Notes: a model not told the origin generated them from the sequence alone. 64,000 nucleotides of DNA from Paraburkholderia sp. D15 (GCF_029910215.1 NZ_CP110396.1:1240001-1304000), one strand, 5' to 3'; shown: positions 9,377 through 17,543, numbered from the stretch's first letter. Program-made: numbers and translations.

Positions 9377-9802
9377 CTATCGGCCTGGGGCGCCAACGTG
9401 TTCGCCGCGTTCACAACGCCGCACGTTGTCGACTTCCGCCCGCAGATCGCGCGCGATCCGTTCGACCGCGCGTTCCGGCCGCGCGTTGCCGCACATGAAC
9501 ACATCCAGCGCGGCGAAGCGATGCTCGGGCCACGTGTGAATCGTGATGTGCGATTCCGCGAGCAGCACGACGCCGGTCACGCCATGCTCGCCGCCGAAAT
9601 GATGGAAGTGCGCGGACAGCACGCGTGCACCCGCTTCGTTCGCGGCGCCGACGAGGATCGCTTCGAGCGCGGCCGCATCGCGCAGCAGATCGGCATCGAT
9701 ACCGCCGAGGTCCGCCAGCACATGCATGCCGCACGCGTCGCGCGGTGCCGGCGTAGACGCAGATGCAGTTGCCGGCGAAGGCTTAAGCGCGCTCCCGCTC
9801 AC
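9377..9802 (-). CDS. speD: S-adenosylmethionine decarboxylase proenzyme
   Basis: A 141-aa class-1B AdoMet decarboxylase, which makes the aminopropyl donor for spermidine synthesis after self-cleavage to a pyruvoyl enzyme. The cleavage motif AESHITIHTWPE is intact (cleavage before Ser84), with the processing His five residues later (His89) and the catalytic Cys in DVFMCG (Cys104), the same spacing as Ser63/His68/Cys83 of the Thermotoga enzyme. A GTG start at 9802 is preferred: it overlaps the TGA of the upstream small gene (GTGA). It is the last gene of a minus-strand operon with DUF4178, SPFH and DUF350 proteins. Confidence 0.9.
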   Translation of the reverse strand: MSGSALKPSPATASASTPAPRDACGMHVLADLGGIDADLLRDAAALEAILVGAANEAGARVLSAHFHHFGGEHGVTGVVLLAESHITIHTWPEHRFAALDVFMCGNARPERAVERIARDLRAEVDNVRRCERGEHVGAPGR

Positions 9803-9942
9803 TTGTGCGACCCATACGACGAATAACCGCTGCGCGCCGACGTACCGCCATAGCCACCGCCACCGCTGCCACTGGTCATCGACGTGCAACTGAACATGAC
9901 GATCACGACGAGCGCGTAAAGCACATATAAAAGCTGTCTCAC
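9799..9942 (-). CDS. Small Gly/Ser/Tyr-rich membrane or lipoprotein, 47 aa
   Basis: A short gene between the DUF4178 gene and speD. It starts with GTG at 9942, seven bases after a GAGG ribosome site, and its TGA overlaps the speD start. The product has a hydrophobic N-terminus (LLYVLYALVVIVMFSC) that could be a membrane helix or a lipoprotein signal with Cys near residue 19, and a tail rich in Gly, Ser and Tyr (GSGGGGYGGTS). The lipobox is imperfect, so lipidation is uncertain. The tight coupling on both sides argues that it is real. Function unknown. Confidence 0.68.
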   Translation of the reverse strand: MRQLLYVLYALVVIVMFSCTSMTSGSGGGGYGGTSARSGYSSYGSHK

Positions 9943-9944
9943 GC

Positions 9945-11492
9945 TTACCTCGACTCTTCGTGGAACGCGCGCCAGATCCACTCGGGCGCCCACAAGGCCA
10001 CGATGCCGATGATCACCAGCACCGTCGAACCGTCGAACTCGAAGAGCCTGCCGAAGTTGACGAACGCCATCAGGAAGGTGGCGATCCACGGCCACGGCCC
10101 GAAGCCGACCGTGGCGTGCCCGCTCTTCGACGATTTGCCGTTACCAGCCTTGGCCGCCTTGCTTGCCGGTTTGGCCTGCTTCGACGGCTTCGCCGCGCCG
10201 CCCTTCAGTTCGGGCATGCCGAAGCGGTCGGCCACCTTGCTGTTGCTCAACGGCTTCGCGCTCGACCAGACGATTTCGTTCGACGACTCTTCACGCGTCA
10301 TCTTGAAGTCGCGCCACGCGAAATCCGTGATCGATGTTCTGTCGCCCACCTGCACGCGCCAGTTGAACGCGCCCGCCACGTAGATCACTTCCGATTCGTA
10401 ACGCTCGCTTTCGCGGTAGGTCTTGCCGTCGTCGAGCACCTGGCCGCGCTGGCTCATCATCGGCCAGCGGTTCAGCACGTCGACGCGTTCCCAGCGGCCT
10501 TCGCTATGCACCTGCCACAGAAAGCCGCGATCGAGGTTGTGCAGCAGATATTCGTCCCAGCTGTATTCGCCATCCGGCGTGCGGCAGCGCATCAGGCCGA
10601 GCACCGTGTATTTCGCGCCGTCGAAGGTCGCGCTCGCGCCGAGCGGCAGCGCGGTCTCGATCGTTTCGAGCGTGCGCTTCTTCGAGAACAGCGTGGCCTG
10701 TTCCGCGCTGCAGTCGACGCCCGCGTGACACGAGCCGCAGATCACGTAGTCCGCGACGCCGACCGGGCAATCGAGCGACGCGCCGCAGCTCGGGCAGCCG
10801 AACGCCTTCAGTTCGCCGCGATAACGCCCTGCCGTCTCGCGAATCTGCGCTTCGTCGCGCAAGCCCTGGCAGGCGAGGTCGGCCAGTTCCACCGACTCGC
10901 CCGAGTACACCGTCGGCTGACCGTTCTGCTGGTCGGCGTCGGCGTAGTCGAGCGTGATGAAGCGGTCTTCGTAGCGGAAATCGGCGACGCGCGCCTGCCA
11001 GCCCTCGCCGACGCGAAACGGCAATTCGCCCTCGCCGCCCACGCACTGCGCGGTGCGGATGTCCGACGCGAGATAGCGCTTGCCTTCGAATTCGAACGGC
11101 GTACCGGGACTCAGCGAATCGAAGCGCGGCAATGCAGCGAGTTCAGAGGCGTCCGGCACGCGCTGCGTGGTGACCGCGTACTGCCCCGACGCATCGGAGA
11201 GCCAGCCGAACGTACCGTCGTCGAAACTCGCGTACCACTCGCTCCAGTAGCCCGCGTCGTAGCGCAACTGGATGCGGCCGAGCAAGGTGAACGTGCGTGT
11301 TTGATAGCGGCCCGTGGCGCCGAGCTGCAACGGCGAGTAATCCTCGAACACCGAGGCCATCTCGCCGAGCCGTTCGACCGCTTCGCCGTGTTTGAGCAAG
11401 GTGCTGCGGCACGATCCGCACACGGCCATCACGGCCGCGGCGGAGCGGAATTCGAGCGGCGCGCCGCATTGTGGACACGAAGTACTGAACAT
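9945..11492 (-). CDS. DUF4178 domain protein with two zinc ribbons
   Basis: A 515-aa protein with two similar halves, each opening with a four-Cys zinc-ribbon-like motif: CPQCGAP with CGSCRS, and CPSCGASLDC with CGSCHAG. Each is followed by a beta-rich DUF4178 region with the pattern SEWYASFDDGTFGWL or WDEYLLHNLDRGFLW. A low-complexity Lys/Ala/Ser linker (about residues 430-460) leads to C-terminal membrane helices (about 465-510). DUF4178 has no established biochemical role. The family often occurs beside SPFH, DUF350 and polyamine genes, as here. It ends 3 bases before the small gene and begins 9 bases after the SPFH gene. Confidence 0.88.
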   Translation of the reverse strand: MFSTSCPQCGAPLEFRSAAAVMAVCGSCRSTLLKHGEAVERLGEMASVFEDYSPLQLGATGRYQTRTFTLLGRIQLRYDAGYWSEWYASFDDGTFGWLSDASGQYAVTTQRVPDASELAALPRFDSLSPGTPFEFEGKRYLASDIRTAQCVGGEGELPFRVGEGWQARVADFRYEDRFITLDYADADQQNGQPTVYSGESVELADLACQGLRDEAQIRETAGRYRGELKAFGCPSCGASLDCPVGVADYVICGSCHAGVDCSAEQATLFSKKRTLETIETALPLGASATFDGAKYTVLGLMRCRTPDGEYSWDEYLLHNLDRGFLWQVHSEGRWERVDVLNRWPMMSQRGQVLDDGKTYRESERYESEVIYVAGAFNWRVQVGDRTSITDFAWRDFKMTREESSNEIVWSSAKPLSNSKVADRFGMPELKGGAAKPSKQAKPASKAAKAGNGKSSKSGHATVGFGPWPWIATFLMAFVNFGRLFEFDGSTVLVIIGIVALWAPEWIWRAFHEESR

Positions 11493-11501
11493 CGAGTGGG
11501 A

Positions 11502-12545
11502 TTATTGGGTCAGCTTCGCGAGAATCTCGGCTTTCGCCTTCGCATAGTCGTCTTCGGTGACGAGGCCCTTGTCGAGCAGGGTCTTCAGTTGCTGCAAACG
11601 TTCGACGTAGTCGATCGAGCCGGCGGCGGGCTGCGCTTGCGGCGCGGCGGTAGCCGGTGCCGGGGTCTGCGTCTGCGGCTGCGGCTGCGTCTGATTCAAC
11701 GCGCCCGTCATGGTCTGCGCGATCGCCGCGCCGGCCGCGAGGCCCGCGCCGACGCCGGCCACGCCGCCCGCATTCTGCGCGGCGAGCGGGATCGATTGCG
11801 CGGCCTGGTACTGCGCGAACTTGTTCAGATCGCCGCTCACGCCGACGCTGATGCGTGCGTCCAGCGCTTTTTGCAACGCGTCGGGCAAGGACACGCTTTG
11901 CACGGTGAACGAATCGAGCGCCACGCCGTAGCGCGCGAACACCGGCGCGAGCGCCTGGCCGATGCGCTGCGACAGGGCTTCCTGATTCGCGGCCATGTCG
12001 ACGAACGCGACATCCGCATTCCCGAAGGCCACGCTCATGGCCGTGACGACGAGATTGCGCAACTGCTGTTCGAGATCGTCGACGGTGTAGACGCCACGCG
12101 TGCCGCTGATCTCGCGATGAAACGCCGGCACGTCCACCACGCGGTACGAATAGATGCCGAACGCGCGCACCTGCACGAGGCCGAATTCGCGGTCGCGGAT
12201 CGTGACCGGTTGCGGCGTGCCCCAGCGGCGCCCGAGTTGCAGACGCGTGCTGAAGAAGTACACGTCGGACTTGAACGGCGATTCGAACAGCTTGTCCCAA
12301 TTGCGCAGACTGGTCAGCACCGGCAGCGTGCGCGTGGTCAGCGTGTACAGACCGGGGCCGAAGACATCGGCAATCCGCCCTTCGTTCACGAACAGCGCCA
12401 TTTGCGATTCACGCACCGTCAACTGGCCGCCGTACTGGATTTCCTGATCTTCCATCGGATAACGCCAGGCCAATACGCCGTCACCGTCTTCCGTCCATTG
12501 CAGGACGTCGACAAACTGCTTGCGAATAAACGAACCAAAACTCAT
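11502..12545 (-). CDS. SPFH (band-7-like) protein with C-terminal SHOCT motif
   Basis: A 347-aa protein resembling the YdjI/virion-core-like branch of the SPFH superfamily: it lacks an obvious N-terminal anchor and opens MSFGSFIRKQFVDVLQW. The SPFH region covers about residues 30-230. A Gly/Ala-rich segment and a Gln/Pro/Thr linker follow, and the end (YVERLQQLKTLLDKG, then EDDYAKAKAEILAKL) is a SHOCT motif. SPFH proteins form membrane-associated oligomers; SHOCT motifs are short oligomerisation or tethering modules. It lies between the DUF350 and DUF4178 genes. Start at 12545 chosen from the conserved MSFGSFI N-terminus. Confidence 0.88.
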   Translation of the reverse strand: MSFGSFIRKQFVDVLQWTEDGDGVLAWRYPMEDQEIQYGGQLTVRESQMALFVNEGRIADVFGPGLYTLTTRTLPVLTSLRNWDKLFESPFKSDVYFFSTRLQLGRRWGTPQPVTIRDREFGLVQVRAFGIYSYRVVDVPAFHREISGTRGVYTVDDLEQQLRNLVVTAMSVAFGNADVAFVDMAANQEALSQRIGQALAPVFARYGVALDSFTVQSVSLPDALQKALDARISVGVSGDLNKFAQYQAAQSIPLAAQNAGGVAGVGAGLAAGAAIAQTMTGALNQTQPQPQTQTPAPATAAPQAQPAAGSIDYVERLQQLKTLLDKGLVTEDDYAKAKAEILAKLTQ

Positions 12546-12624
12546 CGTGTACTCCTCGCGCGAGGCGCCTGCCAATCAGACATTGAGATGAAATATGTCA
12601 ATCAGTTTGCAAAGATTTGCAGAA

Positions 12625-13011
12625 TCAGGTCAAACAGGCCGCATTGATAATGCCGACGACCAGCGAAGCCGCGCCCATCAATCCACCCATTGCGTTATTA
12701 CGCGATTCAATCGCGTGGTTCATGCCGGGCAAAAGACGCGTGAGCAATGCATAAGTGGCGACCTGGACGACCATTGCGCCGAATGCCCAGATCAATACCA
12801 GCGGCAGCGTGGAGTTGTGAGCGATGCTCGAGGCCAGCGTGAGACAGAAGCCGAGCAACGCGCCGGCAAAGGAAAGCAGCGCCGCGACATTGCCTTCGCG
12901 GATCAACGCGAGTTCGTCGAACGGCGTGACCTTGAGGTAAACTGCCGCGAATCCGAGGATCAGTACAAACGCCGACAGGAAATGAATTCCATAAGAAAAG
13001 GCATCACCCAT
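12625..13011 (-). CDS. DUF350 (YjfL-like) integral membrane protein
   Basis: A 128-aa protein with four predicted helices (roughly residues 10-28, 43-63, 71-92 and 105-126) forming the duplicated two-helix unit of DUF350. The sequence VTPFDELALIREGNVAALLSFAGALLG (shown here in parts: VTPFDELALIREGN and AALLSFAGALLG) carries the Glu-Gly-Asn turn common in the family. In E. coli the relative YjfL sits beside a PspA-like protein and a glutathionylspermidine-synthase-like ATP-grasp. It is probably the first gene of this minus-strand operon and is divergent from the spermidine-synthase-like gene 77 bases away. Confidence 0.87.
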   Translation of the reverse strand: MGDAFSYGIHFLSAFVLILGFAAVYLKVTPFDELALIREGNVAALLSFAGALLGFCLTLASSIAHNSTLPLVLIWAFGAMVVQVATYALLTRLLPGMNHAIESRNNAMGGLMGAASLVVGIINAACLT

Positions 13012-13088
13012 TTAATCTCCCGGATTTTGTGTGTCGCAATGCGCGCAAATCGCCGCCAGTATATCCAGATCGGACCGGAGTGCCCAGC

Positions 13089-14609
13089 ATGACGATTAAA
13101 CATAATCGGATGCTGATACTCTCGGTACTCGTGCTGGCTTCCTGTGGATTGGGCTACGAGTTGATCAGCAGTACCTTGTCGAGCTATTTGCTCGGCGACT
13201 CGGTATTGCAGTTCTCGTCGGTGATCGGCTGTTATCTGTTTGCGATGGGCGTCGGCTCGTGGCTCGCCAAATTCGTCGACGACGACGACGTGCTCGACCG
13301 CTTCGTCGATATCGAATTGCTGGTGGGACTGCTCGGCGGCTTGTCGGCGGTCATGCTGTTCGGCGTGTTCGCGTGGCTGTCCACGCCGTTTCGCGCGGCG
13401 CTGTATGCGGTGGTGCTGGCGCTCGGCGCGTTGATCGGCATGGAGATTCCGCTGGTGATGCGCGCGTTCCAGCAGCGCCGTCAGGCCTTCCGCCATACCG
13501 TCAGCGACGTACTGACCTTCGACTACCTCGGCTCGCTCGCGGTCTCGCTGATATTTCCGCTGGTGCTCGCGCCGCGTCTCGGCCTGCTTCGCACCAGCTT
13601 CCTGTTCGGCATGCTCAACGCGATGGTCGCGCTGTGGACCACGCACACGTTCCGCGCCGAGATCAGCAACGTGACCGGCAAACTGATGCGCGCCGCGCTC
13701 GTGATCGGTCTGCTCGGCGCCGGCTTCGCGCTGTCCGGGCGGCTCACGCACTGGGCCGAACACGGCCTGTACGGCGACGAGACGATCTTCTCCGAGACCA
13801 CGCCGTATCAACGCATCGTGCTGACGCAATGGCACGACGACATGCGGCTGTACCTGAACGGCAACCTGCAGTTTTCGTCGCGCGACGAACACCGCTATCA
13901 CGAGGCGCTGATTCATCCGACGCTCGAAGCGTTGCCGTGGGCCCGGCACGTGCTCGTGCTCGGTGGCGGCGACGGGCTCGCGGTGCGCGAGATTCTCAAG
14001 CATCGCAACATCGAAAGCGTGACGCTGGTCGATCTCGATCCGGCCATGACGCGGATGTTCTCGACCTCCGCGCCGCTCGTCAAACTCAATCAAGGTTCGC
14101 TGAAAGATCCGCGCGTGCACGTGATCAACGACGACGCGGTGCGCTGGCTCGAATCGAACGCCGATGTGTTCGACGCGATCGTGGTGGACTTTCCCGATCC
14201 GACCAACTTCGGTCTGGGGCGTCTGTATTCGGTGCCGGTGTATCGAATGCTGTCGCGGCATCTGTCGGAGAACGGCTACGCGGTGATTCAATCGACCTCG
14301 CCGTATTTCGCGCCGCACGCGTACTGGACCATCGTCGATACGCTGCGCGAAGCCGGTTTCAACACCTGGCCGTATCACTGCTACGTGCCGTCGTTCGGCG
14401 ACTGGGGCTTCGTGATCGCCGGCAAACGGCACGACTATACGATCCCGACGCATTACGCCGAGCCGATGCGCTGGCTCGACGCGCAGACCGCCGTCGACAT
14501 GTTTCATTTCCCCGCCGACATGCCCGCGTTGCCGATGGCGCCGAACCAGTTGAACGACCAGCCGCTCGTCCGCCTTTTCGACGACGACTGGAAACACGTG
14601 CTGCGCTGA
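13089..14609 (+). CDS. Membrane-anchored spermidine-synthase-like protein
   Basis: A 506-aa protein with two parts. The N-terminal 215 or so residues are hydrophobic with about six or seven helices, beginning MLILSVLVLASCGLGYEL. The C-terminal part is an aminopropyltransferase/Rossmann domain: LVLGGGDGLAVREILKH binds decarboxylated AdoMet, VDLDPAM is the acidic ribose contact, and VVDFPDPTNFGLGRLYS holds the likely catalytic Asp. With speD in the divergent operon this suggests aminopropyl transfer at the membrane, but whether the acceptor is putrescine is not shown. The start is at ATG 13089. Its TGA overlaps the ATG of the next gene. Confidence 0.87.
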   Translation: MTIKHNRMLILSVLVLASCGLGYELISSTLSSYLLGDSVLQFSSVIGCYLFAMGVGSWLAKFVDDDDVLDRFVDIELLVGLLGGLSAVMLFGVFAWLSTPFRAALYAVVLALGALIGMEIPLVMRAFQQRRQAFRHTVSDVLTFDYLGSLAVSLIFPLVLAPRLGLLRTSFLFGMLNAMVALWTTHTFRAEISNVTGKLMRAALVIGLLGAGFALSGRLTHWAEHGLYGDETIFSETTPYQRIVLTQWHDDMRLYLNGNLQFSSRDEHRYHEALIHPTLEALPWARHVLVLGGGDGLAVREILKHRNIESVTLVDLDPAMTRMFSTSAPLVKLNQGSLKDPRVHVINDDAVRWLESNADVFDAIVVDFPDPTNFGLGRLYSVPVYRMLSRHLSENGYAVIQSTSPYFAPHAYWTIVDTLREAGFNTWPYHCYVPSFGDWGFVIAGKRHDYTIPTHYAEPMRWLDAQTAVDMFHFPADMPALPMAPNQLNDQPLVRLFDDDWKHVLR

Positions 14610-16261
14610 TGGACCGCCGGACTTTTTTGCGCGCGGGCGCCGCGGGTGCCGCTTCACTGGGCTCGCTGGCTTCGCTGACATCGCTGGCCGGTTGCGGCCG
14701 CACCGGATGGATCGAGACCACGCCGGTGATCGACAGTCCCGGCATGCGCGAGGGTCATGCGCTGCGCGATCACCGTAGCCTGCCCGCGCCGTCCGGCACG
14801 TTGAGCGTCGATATCGCGATCCTCGGCGCGGGGGCGGCGGGTTTGTCATGCGCGTGGCAACTCGCGCGGGCGGGGCACAAGGATTTCGTCGTGCTCGCCG
14901 GTCCCGAATTCGGCGGCAATTCGGCAGGCGGCCGGTATGGCGATCTCGGCTACCCGAAGGGCGCGCATTATCTGCCGTTGCCGTCGATGGAATCGACGCA
15001 TCTGCGCGACATGCTCGCCGACTTCGGTGTGATCGAGGCCGATCCGTTCACCGCGCGGCCGGTGTTCGACGAACGCGTGCTGGTCCACGCACCGGACGAA
15101 CGCCTGCTGATCGACGGCCAATGGCAGGACGGCCTGGTGCCGACGCGCGGCGTGGACCACGCGGAGCTCGCGCAGCAACAACGCTTTTTCGCCTATACGG
15201 ATGCACTGCGTGGCGCGATCGGCAGCGACGGCCGCAAGGTGTTCTGCATTCCCGTCGCGCAGTCGTCGCAGGAGGCGCGCTGGCGCGCGCTGGACAAGCG
15301 CTCGTTCAAGCAGTGGCTGTTCGACGAGGGCTATACCGCGCCGTCGCTGCACTGGTATCTGAATTACGCGTGCCGCGACGACTTCGGCGCCGGTTATGAC
15401 CGCGTGTCCGCGTGGGCCGGTTTGCATTATTTTTCGGCGCGCGGTGGTCATGCGCGCAATGCCGAGGACGGCGCGGTGCTGACCTGGCCCGATGGACTGC
15501 ACAGCATGGTGACGAAGCTGAGCGCGTCGATCACGCAGCGCACCGGCGGATCCGCATGGCCGGTGCCGGGCTTCGCCGCGCGCGTCGATGAAAAAAACGG
15601 CGGCGTCGAGGTGCTGTGCGTGCGGCTCGACGGCAACGACGTGCCGACCACCTTCGTGCTGAAGGCCCGCCGCGTGGTGAGCGCAATGCCGCTGTTCGTC
15701 GCGCAGCACGTGATACCGCGGATGGCCGCATACGGTTTCGACGCGCCGCGCGACCTGCCGCCACGCGCGCCGTGGCTGGTGTCGAACTTCCTGATGGACG
15801 GCATGCCGCGCGAGGCGCCGGGCCTGCCGCTCGCCTGGGACAACGTGGTCTATCGCGGTGAAGGTCTAGGCTACGTGGTCTCGACACATCAATTGATTCG
15901 TCTGTCGCCGCCACAGCGCTCGGTGTTCTCGGCGTATCAGGCGCTCGATCTCAAGTCGCCCGACGACACACGCCGCTGGCTCGCCGCCGCGCATCCGGAC
16001 GATCTGCGCGGCCAGGCCGCGATCGATCTGCTGCCGGCCTACGGACTCGATCTCTGGCGCCACGCGGCCGCGCTGGAAATCACGGTGCGCGGTCACGCGA
16101 TGGCGACGCCGGACGTCGGCTTTCTCAGCCGTCCGGGTCTGCTCGCGTTGCGCGACGCGGATGGGCCGGTGCTGTTCGCGCATGCGGATCTATCGGGGAT
16201 GTCGCTGTTCGAGGAAGCGTCTTATTGGGGCGTGCGCGCGGCGGATCGCGTCCTGGGATAA
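14609..16261 (+). CDS. Tat-exported lipoprotein FAD-dependent amine-oxidase-like protein
   Basis: A 550-aa flavoprotein whose start overlaps the previous stop (TGATG). The N-terminus is a Tat signal, DRRTFLRAGAAGAAS, ending in lipobox LAGC at about residue 29, so the mature protein should be lipidated outside the cytoplasm. A dinucleotide-binding motif DIAILGAGAAGLSCAW follows, and the remainder resembles NAD(P)-binding/flavin monoamine oxidase proteins. Coupling to a spermidine-synthase-like gene suggests it acts on a polyamine or a polyamine-modified molecule, but this is inference and no substrate is known. Confidence 0.82.
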   Translation: MDRRTFLRAGAAGAASLGSLASLTSLAGCGRTGWIETTPVIDSPGMREGHALRDHRSLPAPSGTLSVDIAILGAGAAGLSCAWQLARAGHKDFVVLAGPEFGGNSAGGRYGDLGYPKGAHYLPLPSMESTHLRDMLADFGVIEADPFTARPVFDERVLVHAPDERLLIDGQWQDGLVPTRGVDHAELAQQQRFFAYTDALRGAIGSDGRKVFCIPVAQSSQEARWRALDKRSFKQWLFDEGYTAPSLHWYLNYACRDDFGAGYDRVSAWAGLHYFSARGGHARNAEDGAVLTWPDGLHSMVTKLSASITQRTGGSAWPVPGFAARVDEKNGGVEVLCVRLDGNDVPTTFVLKARRVVSAMPLFVAQHVIPRMAAYGFDAPRDLPPRAPWLVSNFLMDGMPREAPGLPLAWDNVVYRGEGLGYVVSTHQLIRLSPPQRSVFSAYQALDLKSPDDTRRWLAAAHPDDLRGQAAIDLLPAYGLDLWRHAAALEITVRGHAMATPDVGFLSRPGLLALRDADGPVLFAHADLSGMSLFEEASYWGVRAADRVLG

Positions 16262-16369
16262 TCCCGGGTTCGCTTACGTTTTATTTTTGAAAAGCTTTCT
16301 TATAGCTTTCATTTCGGGTTAAATACGTTCCATCCTTGATCCCTGTCACTTCATCGAGCGGAGTTCCGT

Positions 16370-16462
16370 ATGTCGCAATTCATGAAAAGCGTAGCCGCGT
16401 TGGGCGGATGTATCGGCGTGTTCACGGTCGTGGTGGCGTTGGTGGAGATGTTTGCGAATTGA
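16370..16462 (+). CDS. Candidate 30-aa membrane microprotein
   Basis: The sequence encodes MSQFMKSVAALGG followed by a hydrophobic helix (IGVFTVVVALVEMF) and ends AN. A GGAG ribosome site lies 6 bases upstream (16360-16363), and an A/T-rich promoter-like stretch sits at 16275-16325. It has the size and design of many bacterial single-helix microproteins. There is no homology evidence available to me, so it may be chance. Confidence 0.42.
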   Translation: MSQFMKSVAALGGCIGVFTVVVALVEMFAN

Positions 16463-16732
16463 TCGGAAAACCGGCGTGCGCCGAAGTGCGATGGTTCGGC
16501 ACGCCGGCACGCTCAATGAAGTAGCGCGGTTGGCCCGATCATGCCGGTCTACGCCAGGTCGCCGATGCTCAAGGCAATGACGCGCACCTCATCGTGCTAA
16601 CGCGCTGATGCGAAACGGACCGAAGATCGCCAGCAATCTATGACATAGCGCAAACGAAACGCAATGTGCGCCCGTGCACTTCCCGTTCAGAGCGAAAATA
16701 GCGCGCTACCGTGAAATGAAAGAGACCAACAG

Positions 16733-17017
16733 ATGAGCAACCAGACATTTTCGAGTGTGTGGGACGCCATCGAAGACACCCCGGAGCAGGCAGAGAATAT
16801 GAAGCTTCGCTCAGCGTTGATGACGGCGCTAAAGGAACACATCACCCGGACAAGGATGAGTGAGAAGGGAGCCGCCCGCCGTTTTTGCGTCACTCAGTCA
16901 AGCGTTTCGAATCTCATGCGCGGCAAGATAAATCTTTTTACCATCGATGCGCTGGCTAACATGGCAATCGCGGCGGACGTGCGCGTCGTCCGGCGATCCG
17001 TTGTGCAAACAACATAG
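16733..17017 (+). CDS. XRE-type HTH protein (HigA2/HTH_37-like)
   Basis: A 94-aa protein with the arrangement of HTH_37 antitoxins: an N-terminal acidic stretch (VWDAIEDTPEQAENMKLRS), then an XRE helix-turn-helix (EKGAARRFCVTQSSVSNLMRG) and a short C-terminal helix set. Such proteins usually pair with an upstream RelE/HigB-like toxin. No toxin reading frame lies next to it: the 270 bases upstream hold only the 30-aa ORF. It may be an orphan antitoxin or a stand-alone regulator. Confidence 0.75.
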   Translation: MSNQTFSSVWDAIEDTPEQAENMKLRSALMTALKEHITRTRMSEKGAARRFCVTQSSVSNLMRGKINLFTIDALANMAIAADVRVVRRSVVQTT

Positions 17018-17023
17018 AGCTCG

Positions 17024-17461
17024 CTAACGCTCCGCAGCGCGCATTGCCCGCTTCCTCCTCCCGCCCAACGCCCCGCTCCCCGCCACCCGCACGATCCGCA
17101 GAAACGTCGGGCATTCCATATGGCTGGGTGCCGGACACGCTGCCGCATGCCGCAGGCCATCGCGCATCGCAGTGAGCTTGCGAATGGTGCGGTCCAGTTC
17201 GTCCGCTTTCGCCGCCAGCATCCCACGGTCGATGCGCGGCTGTCCCTCCGGCGCGAACATCCGCGCGATTTCATCGAGCGAAAAACCGGCCGCGCGCCCC
17301 AGCGCAATCAGTGCGAGCCGTTCCAGCACCGCGTCGTCGAATTGACGGCGCAGCCCACGCCGCCCGCTCGACGCAATCAAGCCCTTTTCCTCGTAGAACC
17401 GCAGCGTCGATGCAGGAATATCCGCGCGGCGCGCCACCTCGGCAATGTCCAGCTTGATCAC
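17024..17461 (-). CDS. MerR family transcriptional regulator
   Basis: A 145-aa regulator. The N-terminal winged helix is DIAEVARRADIPASTLRFYEEKGL, then the second helix pair and a dimerisation coil (about residues 75-120). Four Cys-containing positions near the end (AAACPAPSHMECPTF) suggest a metal- or redox-sensing tail, but this is not proven. I chose GTG at 17461 because it has a GAGG ribosome site and leaves the operator outside the gene; an ATG at 17491 would run through the operator. It is divergent from a methyltransferase gene whose promoter carries a MerR-type dyad. Confidence 0.85.
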   Translation of the reverse strand: MIKLDIAEVARRADIPASTLRFYEEKGLIASSGRRGLRRQFDDAVLERLALIALGRAAGFSLDEIARMFAPEGQPRIDRGMLAAKADELDRTIRKLTAMRDGLRHAAACPAPSHMECPTFLRIVRVAGSGALGGRRKRAMRAAER

Positions 17462-17463
17462 GC

Positions 17464-17494
17464 TTGACCTCAAGTCGACTTGAAGTTGCATAGT
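17464..17494 (+). promoter_or_regulatory. MerR-type promoter and operator for the methyltransferase gene
   Basis: A -35 TTGACC (17464-17469) and a -10 CATAGT (17489-17494) are 19 bp apart, the long spacer that MerR activators correct by twisting DNA. The spacer and the -35 edge hold the dyad CCTCAAGT-CG-ACTTGAAG (17468-17485; 7 of 8 arm positions match), close to the SoxR/MerR operator style. It overlaps the regulator's own ribosome site, so autorepression is likely. Confidence 0.65.
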
Positions 17495-17543
17495 GTAGCT
17501 TCCACTGTGCAACGGCACGCGAAGCGCGACGAGGGTAACGACC

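Noticed and set aside
9960..12647. 895-aa plus-strand frame opposite the DUF4178/SPFH genes
   Set aside because: It has no domain, is rich in Arg and His as expected from antisense of GC-rich genes, and covers two convincing minus-strand genes.
12960..14849. 629-aa minus-strand frame opposite the spermidine-synthase-like gene
   Set aside because: Antisense shadow with Arg/His-rich composition and no recognisable motif.
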